In this document: positions 16,056-24,314 of the stretch, in pieces
Position numbering within the stretch: position 1 is the first letter of the stretch
How the letters are laid out: every line of letters starts with the position of its first letter
Program-made: the position numbers and the translations under genes
The notes under the pieces: model-generated
The model's input: only the letters and a program-made list of their open reading frames with translations
What the model was told of the DNA's origin: nothing
Databases searched by the model: none
Assembly (NCBI RefSeq): GCF_028368935.1
Contig: NZ_JAQNDK010000001.1
Location: 1,178,001-1,242,000, forward strand
DNA from: Sorangium aterium
Lineage (GTDB): Bacteria; Myxococcota_A; Polyangia; Polyangiales; Polyangiaceae
Direction: 5' to 3'
Length of the DNA stretch: 64,000 nucleotides

Positions 16056-16985
16056 TTACAGGTCGATCTGCTCCACGTCGACGCTTTGGGCGGAAAAATT
16101 GGAAGAATGGCCAGCGGCGTCCCCGCCAACCTGGGTCGGGGAGCGGACAGCATCGCCAACCTGGGTCGAGGAGCTGGCGGCGCCGTCCGCGACGACCGGC
16201 TCCCCGAGGAACCTGGCCGCCACGGTGGCGAAGCTCTTCGGTAGATCCGTGACGAGGAGCGAGAGAGCGCCCGGCGTGCTCCGGGAGGTCGCGAGCCCCC
16301 GCTCGGCGAGGAACGAGGCCACCTCCTCCGCGGTCGCCGACGCGCTGTCCACGATCGGGAGGGGGCCGCCGGCGAGCGATGCCGTCTCGGCCTCGATCGC
16401 GGCGCGGAGCAGCGGGAAGTGCGTGCACCCGAGCACGATCGAGCGGGCTCCCGCGCCGATGAGCGGCTCCAGGTACCGCCGCGCGACGAGCCGCGGGACC
16501 TCGCCCTCGACCCATCCCTCCTCCGCCAGCGAGACGAGCAGCGGGGCCGCCTGGCCGGCGACCTCGGTGCGGGTGCTGAGCGACGCCACGGCGCGGGGAT
16601 AGGCGCCGGACGCGATGGTCCCGGCCGTCCCGAGCACGCCGATCGTCGCGCCGCGCGACGCGGCGACGGCGGCGCGGGCGCCGGGCAGGATGACCCCGAG
16701 GACGGGCAGATCCAGCTCGACCCGGAGCATGTCGATCGCGACGGCGCTCACCGTGTTGCACGCGACAACGATCGCCTTGACGCCGCGGCCGATGAGCACG
16801 CGCGCGCAGCCGAGCGCGTAGCGGACCACCGTCTCCGGCGACCGCGTGCCGTACGGGACGCGCGCCGTGTCGCCCAGGTAGACGATGTCCTCGGCCGGGC
16901 AGCGCCTGCGCAGCGCGCGCACGACCGTGAGGCCGCCGAGGCCCGAGTCGAACACGCCGAGCGGCGCGTCGCCGTGGGACGTCAC
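16056..16985 (-). CDS. murI: glutamate racemase
   Basis: 309-residue glutamate racemase supplying D-glutamate for peptidoglycan. The two catalytic cysteines are C76 in VACNTVS and C187 in LGCTHFP. The N-terminus has [16 protein letters not shown]. It starts with GTG 16985, which overlaps the TGA of hom (GTGA), so translation is coupled. The last 45 or so residues are not part of the enzyme fold; they contain two STQVG/PTQVG units encoded by copies of the CCAACCTGGGTCG repeat found elsewhere in the window, which suggests that the repeat extended the reading frame. Confidence 0.94.
   Translation of the reverse strand: MTSHGDAPLGVFDSGLGGLTVVRALRRRCPAEDIVYLGDTARVPYGTRSPETVVRYALGCARVLIGRGVKAIVVACNTVSAVAIDMLRVELDLPVLGVILPGARAAVAASRGATIGVLGTAGTIASGAYPRAVASLSTRTEVAGQAAPLLVSLAEEGWVEGEVPRLVARRYLEPLIGAGARSIVLGCTHFPLLRAAIEAETASLAGGPLPIVDSASATAEEVASFLAERGLATSRSTPGALSLLVTDLPKSFATVAARFLGEPVVADGAASSSTQVGDAVRSPTQVGGDAAGHSSNFSAQSVDVEQIDL
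16114..16186 (+). repeat. two CCAACCTGGGTCG repeat copies in murI 3' end
   Basis: CCAACCTGGGTCGGGG and CCAACCTGGGTCGAGG lie about 33 nt apart inside the murI C-terminal tail (read + strand). The same core occurs at 39066-39080 and, in the form CCACCTGGGTCGGG, near 41026-41040. Confidence 0.5.
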
Positions 16986-18379
16986 GGCTCCTCGATGCGG
17001 AACAGGTGCACCGGCTCGCGGAGGAACTGCTCGCGCGCGATCGCGTCGAGCGCGTTCCGCACGAGCCCTTCCCGCGCGTCGTGCGTGATGAGCACGACGT
17101 CCACCGCGGGCTGAGGAGCGGGCGCCGCGCCCGAGCTCGAGTTCGTCGGCCCCTGCTGCACGATCTGCTCGATGCTGACGCCCGCGTCGCCCAGCGCGCC
17201 GGCGAGGCGCCCCATGACGCCCGGCCGGTCCTCGACCGCGAAGCGCAGGTAGTACCGGGAGACGATCTCGCCGAGCGGGCGGACCGCGCGGGGCTTGATC
17301 GACATGCCGCGGCCCTGCATGCCCGCGACGCCCGACGCGATCGAGCGCGCGACGTCGAGGATGTCGGAGACGACGCTGACCGCGGTCGGCAGGTCGCCGG
17401 CGCCGCGGCCGTAGACGAGCGACGGGCCGACGGCGCGCCCCTCGAGCAGCACGGCGTTGAGCACGCCGGAGACGTTGGCGAGCACGCTCTCCTTCGGGAT
17501 CAGCGTGGGGTGCACGCGCAGCTCGATAGAATCGCCGAGGTCGCGGCCGATCGCGAGGTGCTTGATGGTGTAGCCGAACCGATCGGCGTAGCGGTGGTCG
17601 GCCTCCTCGATGCTCCGGATCCCGGAGGTGTGCACGTCGGCGCTGTCGACCTGCGCCCCGAAGGCGAGCATCGCCAGGACGATCAGCTTGTGCGCCGCGT
17701 CGTGGCCGTCGACGTCGAGCGACGGGTCGGCCTCGGCGTAGCCGAGCGTCTGCGCCTCGCGCAGCGCGGCGTCGAACGACGCGCCCGTGTCGCGCATGCG
17801 CGTGAGGATGTAGTTACAGGTGCCGTTCAGGATCGCGGTGACGCGCTCGACCCAGTCGCTCGCGAACGCATCCCGGAGCGTCCGGATGATCGGGATGCCG
17901 CCGCCGACCGCCCCCTCGAACGCGAGATCGACCTGGCGCGCCGAGGCGCGCGCGAGGAGCGCGGGGCCGTGGGCGGCGAGCAGCAGCTTGTTCGCGGTGA
18001 CCACGCCCTTGCCGCGGTCGATGGCGCGCTCGATCAGCGCGCGCGCGGGCGTCTCGCCGCCCATCACCTCGACGACGACGTCGATCGTGGGGTCGTCGAC
18101 CACCTCCTCGGGGTTCGTGGTGAGCAGGTCGCGATCCAGGGCGGCGACGCGCTCCTTCTCGAGGTCGCGCACGACCACGCGCTTCACGACGAGGGGGACG
18201 CCCGCGCGCTCCGCCAGGTAACCGGAGTTCTCGGCCAGGAGGCGCAGGACGCCGCCGCCGACCGTCCCGCAGCCGAGGAGCCCGATCTGGATCGGGGCGC
18301 CCCCGCGAAGGCGCCTGCGATCGCTGGCGGCGTGGGGTTCAGGGTTCAAGTTCAAGGGCGGACCGCCTTCCGTCTTCAT
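16982..18379 (-). CDS. hom: homoserine dehydrogenase with ACT domain
   Basis: 465-residue homoserine dehydrogenase (aspartate pathway to Thr and Met). The NAD(P)-binding loop GLLGCGTVGGGV is at about 33-44. The catalytic domain shows GGETPARALIERAI, TANKLLLAAHG, ILNGTCNYILTRM and the lysine/aspartate signature GYAEADPSLDVDGHDAAHKL. A C-terminal ACT domain (about 375-460, beginning RFAVEDRPGVMGRLAGAL) predicts feedback control by threonine. The start is ATG 18379; a TAAGCT ends 7 nt upstream, so a near-leaderless start is possible. First gene of the hom-murI-aroC-aroKB run. Confidence 0.94.
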   Translation of the reverse strand: MKTEGGPPLNLNPEPHAASDRRRLRGGAPIQIGLLGCGTVGGGVLRLLAENSGYLAERAGVPLVVKRVVVRDLEKERVAALDRDLLTTNPEEVVDDPTIDVVVEVMGGETPARALIERAIDRGKGVVTANKLLLAAHGPALLARASARQVDLAFEGAVGGGIPIIRTLRDAFASDWVERVTAILNGTCNYILTRMRDTGASFDAALREAQTLGYAEADPSLDVDGHDAAHKLIVLAMLAFGAQVDSADVHTSGIRSIEEADHRYADRFGYTIKHLAIGRDLGDSIELRVHPTLIPKESVLANVSGVLNAVLLEGRAVGPSLVYGRGAGDLPTAVSVVSDILDVARSIASGVAGMQGRGMSIKPRAVRPLGEIVSRYYLRFAVEDRPGVMGRLAGALGDAGVSIEQIVQQGPTNSSSGAAPAPQPAVDVVLITHDAREGLVRNALDAIAREQFLREPVHLFRIEEP

Positions 18380-18435
18380 GCGCGCGGAGCTTAGCGCTTC
18401 TCGCGCCGAGAGGTGACGCCTATGCTGCGCTGGCC

Positions 18436-20364
18436 ATGACGGAAAAGGGCGTTCTGGGCGACGAGTTCAGGTTCCACGTCGGCGAGGACGGGGGCGCCAC
18501 GGAACGGGGGCCGCTGCTCCCGCTGCGCGTTCTCGTCGTCGCCGATCTCACCCCGCGCGATCCACACAACGCCGGCGCGAGCCCGCCCTCGGGCGCGATC
18601 CGCGTCGACGCGGGCCGCTTCGATAACCTCTTCACGATGCTCCGGCCACGGCTCGCGATCGAGGTGCCGAGCGTGCTCGCGGCGGGCCGGGCGGTGCGCG
18701 TCGACCTCGCGCCCGCCGGGCTGAAGAGCTTCCGGCCCGACGCGCTGTGCGCCGAGGTGCCGCTGCTGCGCTCGCTGCTCGACGGCCGCCGGGTCCTGGA
18801 TCGGCTGCGCGACGGCTCGGCCACGCTCGACCAGGCGCGCGCCGAGCTCGATCGGCTCTGGGGCGGCTCCCCGCTGGTGCGCGACATCCTGGGCCTCCTC
18901 CCGGAGCGCCGGGACGCGTCGCCCGGCCGGTCCGCGTCGCCCGTCGCGGACCGGCCCGCGGCGCCGGCGCCCGCGCCCGGCTCGGACGTGGACGCGCTGC
19001 TCTCGATGGTCGACCTCGGCGGGGGCGAGGGCGCCGAGGCGGCGCCCCCACCGGCGACGCCGGGCAGCCTCGACGAGAAGCCGGCGGAGGGAGGGCGGTT
19101 CTCGGAGCTCATCGCGACCGTGGCGGCGAGCGCCCGCCCGCGCGCTGGCGGGCCCGCTCGGCCCGCGGAGGCGATCGCGCAGATCGAGCGCGCGATCGGC
19201 GCGCAGCTCGGCGCGATCCTGCAGCACCCCGAGGTGCGGCGCCTCGAGGAGGCGTGGCGCGGGCTGAGCCTGCTCGTGGAGCGCGCGAAGGGGGCGGAGG
19301 GCGTCCGGTTCGACGTCGTGAGCGCGCGGCCCGACGAGGCGGCCTCCGCGCTCGCGCGGGTGCTCGCGCAGACGGCGAGCTCCGAGCCGCCGGCGTCGGC
19401 CGCCATCGTGGACGTCGCGATCGACGGCAGCGCCGCGTCGCTCGCGCGGCTCGAGGAGATCGCGCGCGTCGCCGAGGCGCACGCGCTCCCCGCCGTGGTG
19501 AACGGCGACGCGCGCCTGCTCGGGGTCGACGATCTCGGCGGCGTCGAGCGGCTCGACAACAAGGCCGCGCTGTTCCGGGCGCCGCACCGCGCGCCGTGGC
19601 GCTCCGCTGCAGCGCGGCATGGCGCGCGGTGGGTCGCGATCGCGATGAACCGCGTGCTCGGCCGGACGCCGTACGACCGGTCGACCTCCCGGATCCGGGA
19701 AGCGGCGATCGCCGAGCAGCCCGGCGATGAGGGCGGCCGCGTCTGGATCTCGCCGGCGTACGTCGTCGGCGCGCTGATCGCGGGGAGCTTCCGCGAGACC
19801 GCGTGGCCCTGCCACGTGACGGGCGCGAAGGGCGGCGGGACGCTCGGGGACCTGCCGGTGCACGAGGTCAAGGGCGCCTACGAGGGCGAGGAGGGCGTCG
19901 CGATCCCGACCGAGGCGTTCGTGTCGACGGACACCCAGCGCGAGCTCTCGAAGAGCGGCGTGCTCCTGCTCGCGTCGGCCCCGAACAGCGACGCGGTGTA
20001 TGTCCTCGCCGCGCCGACGGCCTACGTCCCGCCGGAGAAGCTCACGTACGACAGCCCCACGGCCGAGCCGGAGGAGCGCCTCGAGCGCGTCTCGCTCGTC
20101 GATCAGCTCTTCGTCGCGCGCGTCGTCCAGTTCCTGCGCGCGCTCTGCTCGAAGCTGCCCCCGGAGAGCGACCCGGCGGAGGTCCAGCCGGTCGTCGAGG
20201 GCGCCCTCTGGGCGCTGTTCGAGAACGCGCCGCCCGCAAGCGTCGAGCTCACCGTGAAGGCCGCCCGCGTCGAGGGCGGCGCGCAGATCGCGGTCACGGT
20301 GCGCCCGCGCCGCTTCCTCGGCGTAGGGCTCGACGAGGTGTCGCTCGAGATGCCGCTCGGCTGA
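18436..20364 (+). CDS. fused TssB-TssC type VI secretion sheath protein (orphan)
   Basis: 642-residue protein joining both contractile sheath subunits. Residues 1-125 resemble TssB: LPLRVLVVADLTPRD, then RFDNLFTMLRPRLAIEVP and LKSFRPDALCAEVPLLRSLLDGR. A low-complexity Pro/Ala linker follows. Residues from about 215 to the end resemble TssC: EEAWRGLSLLVERA, NRVLGRTPYDR, AWPCHVTGAKGGGTLGDLPVHE, IPTEAFVSTDTQRELSKSGVLLL, and LVDQLFVARVVQFLRALCSKL. No other T6SS gene (TssK, TssM, ClpV, Hcp, VgrG) is within the window. The start is ATG 18436; TATGCT at 18421-18426 is a possible -10. The inferred role is a sheath-like assembly or a specialised sheath variant. Confidence 0.8.
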   Translation: MTEKGVLGDEFRFHVGEDGGATERGPLLPLRVLVVADLTPRDPHNAGASPPSGAIRVDAGRFDNLFTMLRPRLAIEVPSVLAAGRAVRVDLAPAGLKSFRPDALCAEVPLLRSLLDGRRVLDRLRDGSATLDQARAELDRLWGGSPLVRDILGLLPERRDASPGRSASPVADRPAAPAPAPGSDVDALLSMVDLGGGEGAEAAPPPATPGSLDEKPAEGGRFSELIATVAASARPRAGGPARPAEAIAQIERAIGAQLGAILQHPEVRRLEEAWRGLSLLVERAKGAEGVRFDVVSARPDEAASALARVLAQTASSEPPASAAIVDVAIDGSAASLARLEEIARVAEAHALPAVVNGDARLLGVDDLGGVERLDNKAALFRAPHRAPWRSAAARHGARWVAIAMNRVLGRTPYDRSTSRIREAAIAEQPGDEGGRVWISPAYVVGALIAGSFRETAWPCHVTGAKGGGTLGDLPVHEVKGAYEGEEGVAIPTEAFVSTDTQRELSKSGVLLLASAPNSDAVYVLAAPTAYVPPEKLTYDSPTAEPEERLERVSLVDQLFVARVVQFLRALCSKLPPESDPAEVQPVVEGALWALFENAPPASVELTVKAARVEGGAQIAVTVRPRRFLGVGLDEVSLEMPLG

Positions 20365-20415
20365 GCCCACAGCGCCGGATTGACGCCGCCCGGCGCGCGG
20401 GGGAGGATCGCCGGC

Positions 20416-20529
20416 ATGCGGCTCCGCGTTGCGATCCTCCTCGCAGTCCTGAGCACCCTCGTGACCACGTGCCAGCGGCCGGCGGCCCCGCAGGCGCCGA
20501 CGTCCGACTGCGGCTGCCGCAAGAAGTAG
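20416..20529 (+). CDS. 37-residue putative lipoprotein
   Basis: Small ORF starting at ATG 20416 with a GGGGGAGG-type ribosome site just upstream, around 20400-20406. The product begins MRLRVAILLAVLSTLVTTC and ends DCGCRKK. It has a basic n-region, a hydrophobic core and a lipobox-like Cys at 19, then a short Pro/Ala tail with a CxC. It may be a micro-lipoprotein or a secreted cysteine peptide; no family is recognised. It lies 51 nt after the TssBC stop on the same strand and could be its operon partner. Confidence 0.5.
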   Translation: MRLRVAILLAVLSTLVTTCQRPAAPQAPTSDCGCRKK

Positions 20530-20952
20530 CCCGCCGCCCATCGCGGCGACGACGGGCCACGTCGCGCGGCTCCGGGCGCACGGCATTGTGATGCGCGTCG
20601 AGCGCCTCTCGCGAAGACGCGAGGACCGGTGCGTGAGCGGTGCTCTCTCTCACACGCGCCGCGGAACGGCCACCCGCCAGCGGGGGGCGGCGCGTCGATA
20701 CGGCCTCTCCGCGCCGGCCGCATCGGAGGTCCTGCTTTGATGGCGACGAAGAGCGCAGGAGTGATCGTCGCTTTCACCTCGACGGAGCGCGGCGAGTTGC
20801 GTAGTTGCGCAGCTGCTCAGTCGGGCAGCAGCGCGTCGCGCGCGATGTGCGCAGCGCGCGCAACGCGCGTTGACCGCCTCATCACGAAGCGAGCATTGCG
20901 CCGGCCTTGCAATCCCCAGGGACGGCCCGAGGATTGCAATCCTGGCGGCTTC
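20530..20952. other. intergenic region upstream of FAD oxidoreductase
   Basis: About 420 nt with no supportable gene; an in-frame N-terminal extension of the downstream gene back to 20629 is open but has no family match. It contains palindrome CAACGCGCGTTG at 20861-20872, a half-site TTGCAATCC near 20908, and the 14-bp palindrome at 20930-20943. It looks like a regulatory region. Confidence 0.45.
20930..20943. promoter_or_regulatory. perfect palindrome AGGATTGCAATCCT before oxidoreductase start
   Basis: Perfect 14-bp inverted repeat ending 9 nt before ATG 20953, with a second half-site TTGCAATCC about 22 nt upstream. The position would let a bound repressor block transcription or initiation of the FAD oxidoreductase. 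The regulator is not in the immediate vicinity. Confidence 0.45.
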
Positions 20953-22404
20953 ATGAAGCCTTGCACCCAGGAGGACATCCGCTCGAGTCGCCCGTTCGCC
21001 GGCCGCAGGGCGGTGGTGATCGGTGGGAGCATCGGGGGCCTGGTCGCAGCCCGCGTGCTCGCCGACCATTTCGGCGAGGTGGCCGTCGTCGAGCGCGACG
21101 CCATCCCGGATGACCTCCGCGAGGCCCGCAAGGGCGTGCCCCAGGCTCGCCAGCTCCACGGGCTGCTCGCCCAGGGAGAGCGCATCCTGAACGACCTGTT
21201 CCCCGGCTTCACCGGGGAGTTGCTCCAGGACGGAGCCATCGCATACGACTTCGGGCTCGGCCTGGCCTGGCACCACCACGGCGCCTGGAAGCCGCGCTTC
21301 GAGACGGGGGTGCGGACCGTGTGCATGACCCGTCCGCTGCTGGAGGCGCACGTGCGCCGCCGCGCGTTCGCGCTGCCCAGGGTGCGGCGCCTCGACCAGC
21401 GCGAGGTGGTGGAGCTCTCGGCGTCTCCCGATCGCTCCCGGATCACGGGCGTCGTGGTCCGGCAACGCGACGAGGGCGGCCGGATCGAGCGGCTGCCGGC
21501 GGAGCTCGTGGTGGACGCCAGCGGGCGCGGCTCGCGCGCGCCGGCGTGGCTCGAGGCGCTCGGCTACCGGCGGCCCGACGAGTCGACCATCCAGGTCCGG
21601 GTGGGGTATGCCAGCCGGCAGTACCGGCCGCGGGATCCGGCGCAGCTCCCGTGGAAGTCGCTGTACGTCCTCGGCTCGCCGTCCGACAGCCGGCGGTTCG
21701 GCTGCATTGCGCCGATCGAGGGGGGGCGCTGGATCGTGGTGCTGGCGGGCCTTTTCGGCGATCACCCGCCCGCCGATCCCGAGGGCTTCCTGGAGTTCGC
21801 CCGGGGCCTGCCCAACGACGCGCTCTACCGGGCGCTGCTCGGGGCCGAGCCGGTGACGGACGTCGCCGTCTCCAAGTTCCCGGCGCACCTCCGGCGGCAC
21901 TACGAGCGCATGGCGCGGATGCCCGAGGGGCTCGCCGTGCTTGGCGACGCGCTCGCCAGCTTCAACCCCGTTTACGGCCAGGGGATGACGTCGGCCTGCC
22001 TCCAGGCGCTGGCGCTCGACGCCGTGCTCAAGGAGCAGCGCCGCCGCGCGGGGCGCGGCGCGATGTCGGGCCTCGGCCGCCGTTACCACGCGGCCGCGGC
22101 GAAGGCGGTCGACCTGCCGTGGCGGATGTCCACAGGGGAAGACCTCGCCTACCCCGAGACCATGGGCCGGCGGCCGTTCCTCCAGCCGATCATGCGCTGG
22201 TACACCGGGATGCTGCACCGGGCCGCGCAGGTCGATCGCGAGGTCTACGTGCGCTTCGTGCGCGCGTTGCACATGCTCGACGGGCCGGAGGCGCTCCTGG
22301 ATCCTCGCCTGATCCTGCGCGTGCTGCGCGCGGGGCGGTCCGCGTCGCTGCCCGAGGTGGCCGCGGCCGGCGCGGCCCACCGACGGCGGCCCGAAGACGC
22401 CTGA
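20953..22404 (+). CDS. FAD-dependent oxidoreductase (NAD(P)/FAD aromatic-monooxygenase fold)
   Basis: 483-residue flavoprotein. The N-terminal dinucleotide fold is AVVIGGSIGGLVAARVLADHF (glycines at about 24-29) and ends in VVERD. The second FAD motif is GLAVLGDALASFNPVYGQGMTSACLQAL, the GD motif of the p-hydroxybenzoate hydroxylase group. VVDASGRGSRAPAWLEALGY is the DG-type motif. The family includes epoxidases and hydroxylases acting on hydrophobic or polyketide substrates; the substrate is not predictable here. The start is ATG 20953, where the fold begins. It is single, with ribA 235 nt downstream behind its own ribosome site. Confidence 0.85.
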   Translation: MKPCTQEDIRSSRPFAGRRAVVIGGSIGGLVAARVLADHFGEVAVVERDAIPDDLREARKGVPQARQLHGLLAQGERILNDLFPGFTGELLQDGAIAYDFGLGLAWHHHGAWKPRFETGVRTVCMTRPLLEAHVRRRAFALPRVRRLDQREVVELSASPDRSRITGVVVRQRDEGGRIERLPAELVVDASGRGSRAPAWLEALGYRRPDESTIQVRVGYASRQYRPRDPAQLPWKSLYVLGSPSDSRRFGCIAPIEGGRWIVVLAGLFGDHPPADPEGFLEFARGLPNDALYRALLGAEPVTDVAVSKFPAHLRRHYERMARMPEGLAVLGDALASFNPVYGQGMTSACLQALALDAVLKEQRRRAGRGAMSGLGRRYHAAAAKAVDLPWRMSTGEDLAYPETMGRRPFLQPIMRWYTGMLHRAAQVDREVYVRFVRALHMLDGPEALLDPRLILRVLRAGRSASLPEVAAAGAAHRRRPEDA

Positions 22405-22639
22405 ACAGCTGAGCCCGCCGCTTCGCTCCGGCGCGCGACGTCGGCGACGGCTTCGCACCGCGCGAGGGCCGGTGTCGGCAGGACGAACGCGCCGTGATGC
22501 CGTGTCGACAGGCCTCCTCCGTCGGAAGGCCGCCTGGCGCGGCGACGGGGCGTTGCCTGGTCGTCGTGTTCTGGTAAGAAGTGCGCGCCTTTACCCACGA
22601 CGGATCGGCTCGCGAGGCGGCTCCTCGCGGAGGCAGGAC

Positions 22640-23407
22640 ATGACCGACTCGATGAACCCGCTGCTGGAGCTCGTCGCCCGCGATCGAGAGCACGACTGCG
22701 ACGGGGTTGGCCACGTGAACGTCTGCGTGCGGGTGGTCGGCGTCGCCGAGCTGCCGACGCGCGCCGGGCACTTCCGCATCGTCGCGTTCTGGAACAACCG
22801 AGACGCCAAGGAGCACATCGCGATGGTGCACGGCGACGTCATCGGCGCCTCGAACGTGCCGACGCGGCTGCACTCCGAGTGCGTGACAGGCGACGTCATG
22901 GGCTCGCTGCGCTGCGACTGCCGCGATCAGCTCCTCGAGGGGTTGAAGAAGATCAAGAGCATGGATCGGGGCATCCTGCTCTATCTGCGCCAGGAGGGAC
23001 GAGGGATCGGGCTCATCAACAAGATCCGGGCGTACGCGCTGCAGGACCAGGGGCTCGACACGGTCGAGGCGAACCTGGCGCTCGGCTTCAGGGACGATGA
23101 GCGCGACTACGCCGTCGCGGCGCACATGCTGCGCAGCCTGAACGTGAGATCGATCGAGCTCATCACGAACAACCCCAACAAGGTCCAGCAGCTGACGCAA
23201 TACGGAGTTTCTGTGGTCGGGCGCGTCCCGCACGTGATACCGCCGAACGATCACAACCGCTTCTACCTGGAGACCAAGGCGAAGCGCTCGGGACATTTCA
23301 TCGACACGTGGGGCAAGCCGCACCTGGTCGAGCAGAGCGATCCCGTCGTGGTCGACGGGATGTCGCCGCCGGAATCCGAGCCGGCCGAGCCGGCGCCCGC
23401 GGGCTGA
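22640..23407 (+). CDS. ribA: GTP cyclohydrolase II
   Basis: 255-residue GTP cyclohydrolase II, the first step of riboflavin synthesis, without a fused DHBP synthase. The zinc site is the C-x10-C-x-C of ECVTGDVMGSLRCDC. The catalytic stretch RQEGRGIGLINKIRAYALQDQG and the GTP-binding ELITNNPNKVQQL follow. The start is ATG 22640, supported by GGAGG at 22629-22633 with 6-nt spacing; an in-frame upstream extension to 22472 has no family match. The C-terminal tail is Pro/Glu-rich. Other rib genes are not in the window. Confidence 0.93.
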   Translation: MTDSMNPLLELVARDREHDCDGVGHVNVCVRVVGVAELPTRAGHFRIVAFWNNRDAKEHIAMVHGDVIGASNVPTRLHSECVTGDVMGSLRCDCRDQLLEGLKKIKSMDRGILLYLRQEGRGIGLINKIRAYALQDQGLDTVEANLALGFRDDERDYAVAAHMLRSLNVRSIELITNNPNKVQQLTQYGVSVVGRVPHVIPPNDHNRFYLETKAKRSGHFIDTWGKPHLVEQSDPVVVDGMSPPESEPAEPAPAG

Positions 23408-23410
23408 GGT

Positions 23411-23426
23411 CCCCGCGGGCGCGGGG
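23411..23426. terminator. GC-rich hairpin after ribA
   Basis: CCCCGC-GGGC-GCGGGG perfect stem-loop starting 4 nt after the ribA stop, between convergent ribA and the lipoprotein gene at 23518. There is no T-run; it may serve both directions. Confidence 0.4.
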
Positions 23427-23517
23427 GGCCCAGGCTCGGCAGCCTTTGCGGCGGCGAGCCTCCGATCGATGCCCGTCCGGCGCTACGGGGGCGCCGCGCG
23501 GCGCTGTCGAGATGGCC

Positions 23518-24027
23518 TCATGGCGCGGCGCCGGTCAGGCGGCGCACCCGGTCCGCGTGGGGGCTCGCCGGGAAATGCGAGAGGAACGCCCCGGCGCGGG
23601 TGCGCGCCTGGTCGGCGCGCCCGCTGCGCAGCAGCGCGTCGATCGCGACGATCTCCCGATCGGCCGCGAGGCGCCCCTCGGGGAACTCGGCCTGGTGCTC
23701 GTCGAGCAGGGCGAGCGGCGCCTCCGGCGATCGCGCGAACACCGCCCTGATCTCCGCGAGCCGCCCGGCCTCCCGGAGCAGCTCGTCGCGCTCCAGCAGC
23801 GCGGCCGCCGTCGCGGCGGGCCGAAGCGTGGGCTCGCCCTGACCGGCGTTCGCCTGGGGCAGCTCCCGGCCCACGCCGGGCGCGGACCGAGGCGGCAGCT
23901 CGACGCCGGGCGCCGGCACGGGCGCCCCGAGCGCTTGATCGCTGCAACCTGCGAGGAGGGCGAGGAGCGGGGCGGCCAGGCCTCCCGCGATCCACCGGGT
24001 GTGTGACGAATGGTGAACGACATGCAT
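23518..24027 (-). CDS. lipoprotein with TPR-like C-terminus
   Basis: 169-residue putative lipoprotein. The signal peptide contains RWIAGGLAAPLLALLAGC, with lipobox LAGC and lipidated C28. A Pro-rich spacer follows. The last 85 residues form a helical-repeat module (LLREAGRLAEIRAVF, ALLDEHQAEFPEGRLAADRE, LLRSGRADQARTRAGAFLSHFP). This module recalls the TPR-like tail seen downstream of FecR- or sigma-type genes in myxobacteria. The start is ATG 24027. A strong sigma-70-like promoter lies about 185 nt upstream. Confidence 0.72.
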   Translation of the reverse strand: MHVVHHSSHTRWIAGGLAAPLLALLAGCSDQALGAPVPAPGVELPPRSAPGVGRELPQANAGQGEPTLRPAATAAALLERDELLREAGRLAEIRAVFARSPEAPLALLDEHQAEFPEGRLAADREIVAIDALLRSGRADQARTRAGAFLSHFPASPHADRVRRLTGAAP

Positions 24028-24217
24028 GTCGTCGACTCCTTCATGGGGCCGAGCTGGCGGACCCCCGTCGAGACGGGCGCGCGAAAGCGCGCGTGCCCAT
24101 TGCGGGACCGCAGCTCGCCGTCGCCATGGCCGCCAGAGCGGCACGGCGTATTCGACGTAGTGGGCTCGCGCTCCAGCAACGACGGCTCGAGCGCAAGCAT
24201 TCCTAGCTGACAGGGAT

Positions 24218-24246
24218 AGTGTAAAAATGAACTATCGGTTTGTCAA
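24218..24246 (-). promoter_or_regulatory. sigma-70-like promoter, minus strand
   Basis: Perfect TTGACA (24246-24241), a 17-nt spacer and TACACT (24223-24218) in a locally AT-rich patch. Transcription would start near 24211 and give a leader of about 185 nt before the lipoprotein ATG at 24027. This is the best consensus promoter seen in the window. Confidence 0.6.
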
Positions 24247-24314
24247 CACTGCTTACTTACGCCGTCCGAAAGCAGCGCTGCCACTTGTCTATGGCCGAAT
24301 TCGCCCTACTCGGC

